Assembly (NCBI GenBank): GCA_004376325.1
Contig: SOKC01000033.1
Location: forward strand, 1 to 5,103
Source of the DNA: Actinomycetota bacterium
GTDB lineage: Bacteria; Actinomycetota; Humimicrobiia; Humimicrobiales; Humimicrobiaceae
Length of the DNA stretch: 5,103 nucleotides
Direction of reading: 5' to 3'
Shown: positions 1 to 5,103 of the stretch, in pieces
How positions within the stretch are numbered: the first letter of the stretch is position 1
How the letters are laid out: each line of letters starts with the position of its first letter
Made by a program: the position numbers and the translations under genes
Notes under the pieces: model-generated
Databases searched by the model: none
What the model was told of the DNA's origin: nothing
What the model saw: only the letters and a program-made list of their open reading frames with translations

Positions 1-757
1 CAAGTATTCCTCCGTCTACATATATTATCTGACCATTTACAAAATCTGATGCGCGGGATGCAAGAAAAATAGCGGTTCCCACTAACTCCGAAGGATTACC
101 CCACCTACCTGCTGGTGTTCGAGAACGAATCCAATTATCAAACTGAGAATTTTTTGCAAGAACTCGAGTCATCTCTGTGATAAAATAACCTGGGCCTATA
201 CCATTAACCTGAATATTGTGTTTTCCCCATTCTACAGCCATAGCTTTTGTAAGCATTTTTAATCCACCTTTAGAGGCTGTGTATGGGCCTATGGTTGGTC
301 GCCCGATCTCGCTTGAAAGGGAGCATATATTTATTATTTTACCTGATTTCCGAGCGATCATTCCTTGGACAACCCGTTGACTAGTTAGAAAGGCTCCAGT
401 CAAATTAATGTCAATCACCTTCCGCCAGACAGATTCTTCAATTGTCTCTAGTGGCCCTCGCCTTTGTATTCCGGCGTTGTTGACTAAAATATCAATTGGG
501 CCTAACTTTTTCTCTAAAGCCGAAATTTTTTGATGGATTTGTTTTTTATCGATAACATCGAAGGAGCAACCATAAACTGTAATCCCTTCTTTGGAAAGGA
601 TTGAAACAGCTCTATCAAGTTTCTCTTCATTTATATCATTTAAGACTAAGGAAGCCCCAGCCATGCCCAACCCTCGTGCGATGGCAAAACCTAATCCCTG
701 GCCAGAACCTGTTACCAGAGCGATCTTATTACTTAAATCAAATAGTTCATTCTTCAT
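1..757 (-). CDS. idnO: Gluconate 5-dehydrogenase-like short-chain dehydrogenase (3' end cut by window edge)
   Basis: This is a cytoplasmic NAD(P)-dependent SDR; the IdnO family interconverts 5-keto-D-gluconate and D-gluconate. I translated 252 codons from the ATG at 757. The cofactor loop TGSGQGLG is at residues 16-23, with D41 after the second strand and NNAG at 93-96. The catalytic set is N118, S146, Y159 and K163, with the usual 13-residue Ser-Tyr spacing. Stretches that match E. coli IdnO as I remember it include NNAGIQRR, HNIQVNGI, GYFxTEMT and ASDFVNG, with a C-terminal VDGG. E. coli IdnO has about 254 residues, so only a few residues and the stop codon should lie beyond base 1. The start is fixed by GGGAGG seven bases upstream. 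The gene follows dctM after 135 bases. Its GC (about 44% in sampled lines) is higher than its neighbours'. The family assignment is strong; the exact substrate is inferred, and a related sugar-acid or polyol dehydrogenase remains possible. Confidence 0.88.
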   Translation of the reverse strand, partial: MKNELFDLSNKIALVTGSGQGLGFAIARGLGMAGASLVLNDINEEKLDRAVSILSKEGITVYGCSFDVIDKKQIHQKISALEKKLGPIDILVNNAGIQRRGPLETIEESVWRKVIDINLTGAFLTSQRVVQGMIARKSGKIINICSLSSEIGRPTIGPYTASKGGLKMLTKAMAVEWGKHNIQVNGIGPGYFITEMTRVLAKNSQFDNWIRSRTPAGRWGNPSELVGTAIFLASRASDFVNGQIIYVDGGIL

Positions 758-777
758 GGAAATTCCTCCCTTTTCCC

Positions 778-806
778 TTTATGCCCCAAGCAAAGGTGAT
801 AATCAA
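778..806 (-). promoter_or_regulatory. Candidate sigma-70-type promoter for the idnO-like gene
   Basis: On the minus strand, TTGATT (806-801) is followed after 17 bases by CATAAA (783-778). Each hexamer matches four of six consensus positions. A transcript starting near 771 would have a leader of about 14 bases that includes the GGGAGG ribosome binding site at 770-765. This would let the dehydrogenase be transcribed separately from dctM, which ends 135 bases upstream. In AT-rich DNA such matches arise by chance, so this is tentative. Confidence 0.3.
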
Positions 807-892
807 CGCCCCCCTTAACCTGTGCTTCTCATAAAAAATAAAAAATACATTCTCAGATCTATTTTATATGCTTAGAAACATTACACAATGAA

Positions 893-2182
893 TTAAGGCA
901 TTAATAAATTTGGTAACCAAAGAACTAACTGTGGAATATAAGTAATTAAAAATAAAACAATTAACAATGGCAAATAAAAAGGTATTATGTGTGGTATAAT
1001 TTTTTCAAAAGGAACTCCTGCAATATCACTTGAAATATATAAAGTAACACCTAAAGGAGGTGTAAGCATCCCGATCATAACATTTAATGTCATAACCACA
1101 CCAAAATGAACCATATCAACTCCGTAACTAGATAAAAGTGGTTGTAATATAGGAATGGTTAATATCAATATGGTAGATGAATTCATAAACATGCCTAAAA
1201 AAAGCAACGCAATATTAACCAGTAATAATACAACAGTTCTATTTTGTGTAAAACCCGTCATCCATGCTGTAAACAAATCTGGCACTCGTTGAATAGTCAT
1301 TACATAACCAAATATTCTCGCTCCTGCCAAAATAAACATAACTGCTCCAATTTGTTTGGAGGTATCAATTAAACTCTGCTTAAATTCTATAAGATTCACC
1401 TTCCGGTACAAAGCACCTAATAAAAAGGCATAAATTACGGCTAAAACACCTGCTTCTGTTGGAGTAACTATCCCCCATAAAATTCCTCCTAATATAATTA
1501 CCGGAGCCCATAAGGGGAAAAAAGCCCCTTTAAAACTAATCCAAATATTTTTAGCGGTAGGTGCAGGTCTTACAGGAAAATCATCTGGACTACGAAGAGC
1601 CATTATATACACTAAAATCATTAATGATATTCCCATTAATAATCCAGGTATTATCCCTCCAATAAATAATCTACCTACTGATGTCCTGGTTAAAACCCCA
1701 AAAATAACCATTGTAATGCTTGGCGGAATTATTGGACCAATAGTTGAAGAAGCTGCAGTAACACATGCAGAAAATTCAGCAGTATAGCCTTCATCTTTCA
1801 TTGCTTTTATTTCGATCAAGCCTAAGCCAGCAGCATCAGCTACAGCTGCCCCCGACATACCGGAAAAAATAATACTAGCAAGAATATTCACCTGACCTAA
1901 ACCGCCCTTAATATGACCAATTAAACTTAGTGCAAAATTAAATATTCTTTCTGTTATCCCCGCTAAATTCATCATTCGGCCAGCTAAAATAAACAAAGGA
2001 ACAGCCAAAAACATATAGGAATGAATACCTCTAACCATTTTATCTAGAAAAGCAGCTGTATTCGTATCACCCGGAAAAAGTATCAGATACAATAATCCTG
2101 AAATCCCTAATGAAAAAGCAATAGGCATGCGTAATAATATCAATACTACTAAAGCTAAAAATAGGATAATAACAAAATTCAT
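893..2182 (-). CDS. dctM: TRAP transporter large membrane subunit DctM
   Basis: This is the large integral-membrane subunit of a TRAP transporter. It forms the translocation path and couples uptake, usually to Na+. The 429-residue length is typical of the family. The protein is hydrophobic throughout, with about a dozen membrane segments expected. Family hallmarks are the N-terminal RMPIAFSLG (18-26), VPLFILAG (61-68), the loop FSGMSGAAVADAAGLG (106-121), IGPIIPPSITMVIFG (148-162), GGIIPGLLMG (175-184) and, near the C-terminus, a second proline-bearing loop with MLTPPLG. The ATG at 2182 overlaps the dctQ stop in an ATGA junction, indicating translational coupling; only a weak AAAGGA lies upstream inside dctQ. 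It ends in TAA with no strong terminator after it. The family call is secure; the substrate cannot be read from this subunit. Confidence 0.96.
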   Translation of the reverse strand: MNFVIILFLALVVLILLRMPIAFSLGISGLLYLILFPGDTNTAAFLDKMVRGIHSYMFLAVPLFILAGRMMNLAGITERIFNFALSLIGHIKGGLGQVNILASIIFSGMSGAAVADAAGLGLIEIKAMKDEGYTAEFSACVTAASSTIGPIIPPSITMVIFGVLTRTSVGRLFIGGIIPGLLMGISLMILVYIMALRSPDDFPVRPAPTAKNIWISFKGAFFPLWAPVIILGGILWGIVTPTEAGVLAVIYAFLLGALYRKVNLIEFKQSLIDTSKQIGAVMFILAGARIFGYVMTIQRVPDLFTAWMTGFTQNRTVVLLLVNIALLFLGMFMNSSTILILTIPILQPLLSSYGVDMVHFGVVMTLNVMIGMLTPPLGVTLYISSDIAGVPFEKIIPHIIPFYLPLLIVLFLITYIPQLVLWLPNLLMP

Positions 2183-2691
2183 AAGTTATTATTGTTCCTT
2201 TTTTTTATTGTACTTAATTTTAGCAGTAATTCTTTAAATACAAATAATACCATGAAACTAAACCCAACAGTTAAAGAAAAAGTGTGCCATGCTTTATTGA
2301 TGCCCAAATATACAGTCATACGTCTTATCGCTTGACGTGGAAATACTCTTATACTTATATAGATAAAGATAATTAAAAAAGTAAGTTTCAATAAATCGTT
2401 CAAAATATTTGTCACCCGTTGAACTTTCTCAGGTAACGCATTATATAGTATACTAATTTTATAATGACCATCATCCTTATTAGTTAGACTAGCTCCCAAA
2501 AAGGCAAGCCAAAGAAGTAAGAACATTCCCAGTTCATTTGGCCAAGGCAATGGATTATGAAATACATATCTCCAAAAGACTCCTATTGCTGTACTTACAA
2601 CTAGCATTACAACTATTATTGAACATATCTCTTCTTCTATTCTCCTTATAAAGGAATTTGCATTTTTTAATAGAATAACTAATGATTTCAT
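2179..2691 (-). CDS. dctQ: TRAP transporter small membrane subunit DctQ
   Basis: This is the small four-helix membrane subunit of a TRAP transporter, which pairs with DctM and helps dock the substrate-loaded receptor. From the ATG at 2691 the protein has 170 residues, normal for DctQ. Membrane segments lie at about 22-38, 54-69, 100-116 and 135-154. The family signature between the first two helices is present: R41-Y42, then W50 and E53 leading into LLLWLAFLGAS. The reading frame stays open upstream to an ATG at 2757, but those 22 extra codons are read through a terminator hairpin and look unlike a DctQ start, so I reject that start. AGAAGG lies 11 bases before the chosen ATG. The C-terminus is basic and Asn-rich (KKRNNNNL), and its stop overlaps the dctM start by four bases. 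Confidence 0.93.
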   Translation of the reverse strand: MKSLVILLKNANSFIRRIEEEICSIIVVMLVVSTAIGVFWRYVFHNPLPWPNELGMFLLLWLAFLGASLTNKDDGHYKISILYNALPEKVQRVTNILNDLLKLTFLIIFIYISIRVFPRQAIRRMTVYLGINKAWHTFSLTVGFSFMVLFVFKELLLKLSTIKKRNNNNL

Positions 2692-2702
2692 ATTTATATT
2701 TA

Positions 2703-2708
2703 CCTTCT
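2703..2708 (-). promoter_or_regulatory. Ribosome binding site deciding the dctQ start
   Basis: AGAAGG on the minus strand lies 11 bases upstream of the ATG at 2691. It falls just after the U-tract of the upstream terminator. It supports initiation at 2691 rather than at the upstream ATG at 2757, which is followed directly by hairpin sequence. The spacing is slightly long, so initiation may be moderate. Confidence 0.6.
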
Positions 2709-2721
2709 TTTTTCTGGGTAT

Positions 2722-2755
2722 AAAAAAGTGGGAGCTTCCAAAAGGAAACTCCCAC
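2722..2755 (-). terminator. Intrinsic terminator/attenuator between dctP and dctQ
   Basis: On the minus strand, GUGGGAG (2755-2749) pairs perfectly with CUCCCAC (2734-2728). The stem continues through one U-G pair (2748/2735) and UUCC/GGAA (2747-2744 with 2739-2736), giving 12 pairs closed by a UUUU loop. Six U residues follow at 2727-2722. This is a textbook Rho-independent terminator, starting 17 bases after the dctP stop codon and ending before the dctQ ribosome binding site. Its position within an otherwise uniform dctPQM cluster suggests partial termination, giving excess receptor mRNA over membrane-subunit mRNA and protecting the dctP 3' end. The structure is seen directly; the degree of read-through is inferred. 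Confidence 0.9.
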
Positions 2756-2771
2756 AAACCACTATGGCTTT

Positions 2772-3761
2772 CTACTCAACCAAGCTTCGGACATAATCAA
2801 ACAATCCTTCGGACCATTCTCCTTTACCTTCAAGTTCATGTGCGAGTGGGCGAATTTTTTCAGAAAATGGTGTTGTATCTATTCTTATAAATACTGCACT
2901 ATTTTCCCTCATCATTTTTCTAATATATTCTTCTTCCACTGCTCCTAAACTGTCGGCAAACCACTTTCCTGATTCCTTAGCTGCCCTAATAAATGCATTC
3001 TGAGTATCTTTATCTAAACTATTGAATAAATCTGCAGTCATTAATATAACATAAGGGTTTAAGAGATGTTGTGTGAAAGTTAGATAGGAAGCTACTTCCT
3101 GAAATGATCGTCCAAAGATGGATTCAATAGGATTTTCCATGCCATCAATTACACCCTGTCTTAAAGCCATATATACTTCACCATAATCCATTTGAGTTGG
3201 ATTTGCACCAACTGCTGCCCAGCTTTTTTGATACATTGGTTGTGGTGGAACCCTTAACAATACCCCTTGAATATCTTCTATGCTTAGAATAGGCTTCTTG
3301 GTAAGAAGATTACGGGGATTTCTAAAGGCATAATTACCTATTAGCTTTAAATCTAATTTTTCCAATTCTGCTTTCATTTCTTCAAATCTTTTAGTTTCAA
3401 AAAACTTAGCCAGGTGATCATTACCATCGAAAGCCCAATTCAGACTAAAAATTTTGAAATCATCAGCAACATTCTCTAACCAGGAAATACCACACCAGTA
3501 GAGCTGTACTTTTCCATCCATAACTTGTTCCATAACATCGCCTGTTTCGCCTAAAGCTGCACCATAATATACATCAACTTTGTATTTTCCATCTGTATAT
3601 TTTTCAACCAATTCAGCAAATCTACCAGCAGCTTCACCAGCAGGTTGTATCTTTGCTTCCATCATACCCATTTTCAATTTTTGCTGAGCAAAAGAAATGC
3701 TTGTAAATACTAAAACCACTATTAAACCTAAAATTACTGCTAAAGATAATTTCTTATTCAC
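2772..3761 (-). CDS. dctP: TRAP transporter extracytoplasmic solute-binding protein DctP
   Basis: This is the high-affinity receptor that captures an organic acid outside the cytoplasmic membrane and delivers it to DctQM. The 329-residue length is normal. A Sec signal peptide covers about residues 1-25 (basic NKK, hydrophobic core, cleavage likely after SFA). No lipobox cysteine is present, so a soluble periplasmic protein is expected. DctP landmarks include LLRVPPQPMYQ (168-178), GANPTQMDYGEVYMALRQGVIDG (185-207) and MENP (208-211). R150, R170 and N210 keep the 20- and 40-residue spacing of SiaP Arg127, Arg147 and Asn187, which hold a substrate carboxylate. The start is a GTG with AGGAGG nine bases upstream. 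A terminator follows the TAG stop. Sugar acids such as gluconate or idonate are plausible ligands given the neighbouring dehydrogenases, but this is inferred; other TRAP acids are possible. Confidence 0.95.
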   Translation of the reverse strand: MNKKLSLAVILGLIVVLVFTSISFAQQKLKMGMMEAKIQPAGEAAGRFAELVEKYTDGKYKVDVYYGAALGETGDVMEQVMDGKVQLYWCGISWLENVADDFKIFSLNWAFDGNDHLAKFFETKRFEEMKAELEKLDLKLIGNYAFRNPRNLLTKKPILSIEDIQGVLLRVPPQPMYQKSWAAVGANPTQMDYGEVYMALRQGVIDGMENPIESIFGRSFQEVASYLTFTQHLLNPYVILMTADLFNSLDKDTQNAFIRAAKESGKWFADSLGAVEEEYIRKMMRENSAVFIRIDTTPFSEKIRPLAHELEGKGEWSEGLFDYVRSLVE

Positions 3762-3770
3762 GACAATAAA

Positions 3771-3776
3771 CCTCCT
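3771..3776 (-). promoter_or_regulatory. Strong ribosome binding site supporting the GTG start of dctP
   Basis: A full AGGAGG lies nine bases before the GTG at 3761. This start places the signal peptide exactly at the N-terminus (VNKK followed by the hydrophobic core). The frame is open for 36 further codons upstream to an ATA, but it contains no ATG, GTG or TTG there. Confidence 0.85.
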
Positions 3777-3867
3777 TTTTTTTAAGTAAACAAAAACTCT
3801 TCTGCAATGATAACCAGCACTTTCTAAGTCTACCTGTAAAAGAATACCTCTTGTAGCTGTTTCTGCT

Positions 3868-3896
3868 ATTATAAACCACCTCCTTTATTCTAGAAA
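3868..3896 (-). promoter_or_regulatory. Candidate promoter for dctPQM
   Basis: A perfect TATAAT sits at 3873-3868 on the minus strand. Seventeen bases upstream is TTTCTA (3896-3891), a poor -35 match with three of six positions. There is no extended -10 TG. A transcript starting near 3861 would have a leader of about 100 bases before dctP. The -10 is good, but the weak -35 and AT-rich background make this tentative. Confidence 0.35.
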
Positions 3897-3972
3897 AATT
3901 ATTTACTTACCTCAGTTAATCACTTTATTTCTCTATTTTCTTTACTCAATAACTGCATTCACAAATCTCAGA

Positions 3973-4971
3973 TCATAATTCGATAACTTTATTAGACGAT
4001 ATGGATTCCAGAATAGCATCGATTACTCTCATTGTCCTTAAAATCTCTTTCCCTCCTGTAAGTGGTTCCCTATTTTCCTTCAAACTCCTAACAAATTCTT
4101 TCAATTGAATAGTATAGTTGCTTGGCTCTTGTTTACCATCTAATATACATTTTCCGTTCTTTTCTAATCTGTATCCAAAACTAAAAGCTTTATTTAATGG
4201 ATATTCACTCAATTTCATCAATCCGCTTGTCCCGATCGCTAAAATTTCATGTATAGCAGGTTTTGTATTCAGAGAAAGATGAATTGAAGCGGTTGCATCA
4301 CCAAAATCAAGCAATATGTCTCCTTCATCAACAACAGGAAATTTTTTAATATAATTTATTGAATATACTCTAATAGGTAACCGGTTAAAGAACCAAACTA
4401 CGGTATCAACTGAATGACTGCCCTGTAGAAGTGTTATTAATTCACCGGCCATATCTTTCTTGTTCCACCAATCTGTTGGAGCTTCTTCAAAAAAAACGAG
4501 AAAATTAATAATCATTCTAAATAGTTCACCAATATCAGCTTTATCTATTCTTTTTTTCATATCCATTACTGCATCACAAAATCTTCGGCTTTGACCTATC
4601 ATTAATTTTCTATTTTCTTTTTCGGCTATTTCTGCAATTTTTTGGGCTTGGACATAATTTAAGGCCATTGGTTTTTCTACCAATACGTGTTTTCCAGACC
4701 TAAGTGCATCAATGGTTACTTGCTTATGGAGATAATAAGGAAGACATATAATAACTGCATCTATTTCTTTATCTTTAAGAAGGTCATTATAGTCACTAAA
4801 TATTTTTTTTACCTGATATTTCCTTGAGAACTCAACTAAATGTTTCTTGTTTATATCAGCAATTGCTTCGATCATGACTTCTTCTCTTAAATTTTTACAT
4901 GCCTCACAATGAGCATGTGAAATTCTCCCACATCCAATAATGCCAAATTTTATTTTTCTTTCAATAACCAA
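3973..4971 (-). CDS. Gfo/Idh/MocA-family NAD(P)-dependent oxidoreductase
   Basis: This is a cytoplasmic dehydrogenase of the family that oxidises sugars, inositols and sugar acids at a hydroxyl group using a nicotinamide cofactor. The 332-residue length is typical. The N-terminal Rossmann half shows FGIIGCGRISHAH (9-21), the acidic ADI (38-40) at the end of the second strand (suggesting NAD preference), AVIICLPYYLH (72-82) and EKP (99-101), whose K100 is the usual catalytic lysine. The C-terminal half has GSHSVD (184-189) with H186 as the probable catalytic histidine. The position four residues before that histidine, often Asp in this family, is L182. The start is a TTG at 4971 with AAGGAG ten bases upstream; no in-frame ATG lies close by. 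It is the first gene of the co-directional cluster. It may oxidise the imported acid ahead of the IdnO-like enzyme, but its substrate cannot be read from the sequence. Confidence 0.9.
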   Translation of the reverse strand: MVIERKIKFGIIGCGRISHAHCEACKNLREEVMIEAIADINKKHLVEFSRKYQVKKIFSDYNDLLKDKEIDAVIICLPYYLHKQVTIDALRSGKHVLVEKPMALNYVQAQKIAEIAEKENRKLMIGQSRRFCDAVMDMKKRIDKADIGELFRMIINFLVFFEEAPTDWWNKKDMAGELITLLQGSHSVDTVVWFFNRLPIRVYSINYIKKFPVVDEGDILLDFGDATASIHLSLNTKPAIHEILAIGTSGLMKLSEYPLNKAFSFGYRLEKNGKCILDGKQEPSNYTIQLKEFVRSLKENREPLTGGKEILRTMRVIDAILESISSNKVIEL

Positions 4972-4981
4972 TTACACTCTT

Positions 4982-4987
4982 CTCCTT
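4982..4987 (-). promoter_or_regulatory. Ribosome binding site deciding the TTG start of the Gfo/Idh/MocA gene
   Basis: AAGGAG on the minus strand is ten bases before the TTG at 4971. The GTG at 4977 is followed at once by TAA, so it cannot be the start. The TTG gives only eight residues before the glycine-rich cofactor loop, as expected for this family. Confidence 0.7.
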
Positions 4988-5012
4988 ACGAGAAAAATTT
5001 AATAAATCAAGG

Positions 5013-5039
5013 ATATTAAAAGTTATTTCACCATATCAA
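5013..5039 (-). promoter_or_regulatory. Weak candidate promoter upstream of the Gfo/Idh/MocA gene
   Basis: On the minus strand, TTGATA (5039-5034) is followed after 15 bases by TAATAT (5018-5013). The -35 is a good match, but the spacer is two bases shorter than ideal and the DNA here is very AT-rich. The rest of 4972-5103 holds no recognisable gene. One frame ends at a TAA after about 18 codons from the window edge and could be the tail of an upstream gene, but nothing supports that. Confidence 0.25.
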
Positions 5040-5103
5040 AATATTTTATGTTGGATCTCTAAAAATTAGAAAAACTTTTTTGAGTAAAAAATCTGCTTCA
5101 TTT

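Larger units (their letters stand above)
3762..3972 (-). other. Leader and intergenic region upstream of dctP
   Basis: This 211-base gap separates the Gfo/Idh/MocA gene from dctP. It holds the dctP ribosome binding site, a perfect TATAAT (3873-3868), and a second AAAGGAGG motif at 3886-3879 that serves no ORF with a standard start at normal spacing. I see no convincing terminator hairpin after the upstream gene and no known riboswitch fold. The gap is much wider than the dctQ/dctM junction, which suggests that dctP can start its own transcript. Confidence 0.5.

Noticed and set aside
591..834. Two overlapping plus-strand frames of 75 and 77 codons
   Set aside because: Both lie mostly antisense to the clear SDR gene, have no domain-like content, and are explained as shadows of its coding bias.
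833..877. Terminator after dctM
   Set aside because: The stem has only about six pairs, one internal mismatch and a 14-base loop, and the T-run starts a few bases after the stem. It is too weak to annotate as a terminator.
2555..2755. Minus-strand 66-codon frame overlapping dctQ
   Set aside because: It begins in the terminator hairpin and runs out of frame through the dctQ coding region, which has the clear DctQ signature in the other frame.
3759..3878. Possible small ORF from the GTG at 3878 to a TAA overlapping the dctP start
   Set aside because: The GTG directly abuts AGGAGG with no spacing, and the product is basic, low in hydrophobic order and resembles nothing I know. It is treated as chance in the leader.
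5038..5047. AAAATATTTT palindrome as a regulator binding site
   Set aside because: A ten-base all-A/T palindrome in a very AT-rich intergenic region is expected by chance, and it matches no operator I recognise.
5050..5103. C-terminal tail of an upstream minus-strand gene
   Set aside because: One frame is open for about 18 codons from the window edge to a TAA, but the stretch is too short and AT-rich to tell from noise.

Overview
The window carries five genes, all on the minus strand and therefore read from high to low coordinates. In transcription order they are: a Gfo/Idh/MocA-family NAD(P)-dependent oxidoreductase (4971-3973); the three separate genes of a TRAP (tripartite ATP-independent periplasmic) carboxylate transporter, dctP (3761-2772), dctQ (2691-2179) and dctM (2182-893); and a short-chain dehydrogenase that closely resembles gluconate 5-dehydrogenase IdnO (757 to beyond base 1), cut by the window edge only a few codons before its expected end. 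There are no RNA genes, mobile elements or CRISPR arrays. No stretch longer than about 211 bases lacks a gene.

The layout looks like a sugar-acid uptake and catabolism locus. DctP would capture an organic acid outside the membrane. Its conserved arginines at 150 and 170 and asparagine at 210 have the same spacing as the ligand residues of the sialate receptor SiaP. DctQ and DctM would import the acid with a cation gradient. The two dehydrogenases would then interconvert hydroxyl and keto groups. An IdnO-type enzyme points to a gluconate, 5-ketogluconate or idonate-like substrate. In the E. coli idonate pathway, IdnD oxidises the substrate and IdnO reduces the keto-acid; the Gfo/Idh/MocA enzyme could fill the first role here. 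This is inference.

The clearest regulatory element is a strong intrinsic terminator between dctP and dctQ (minus strand, 2755-2722). It is a 12-bp stem with one U-G pair, a UUUU loop and a six-U tail. It should attenuate read-through, so that far more receptor than membrane protein is made. It also shows that the longest dctQ reading frame, opening at 2757, is mis-started: its first codons would be the terminator itself. The likely start is the ATG at 2691.

The organism appears to be a low-GC bacterium. Hand counts of sampled lines give about 36% GC for the TRAP and Gfo/Idh genes and about 44% for the SDR. Strong AGGAGG-type ribosome binding sites, frequent ATA, AGA and AGG codons, and GTG and TTG starts fit a Firmicutes-like or Atribacterota/Thermotogota-like lineage. 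The sequence alone does not fix the phylum. I see a well-formed but recognisable kind of locus rather than a clearly new system. The points worth follow-up are the attenuator, the unusual dctP leader, the pairing of the enzymes with a TRAP system, and the compositional break at the SDR.
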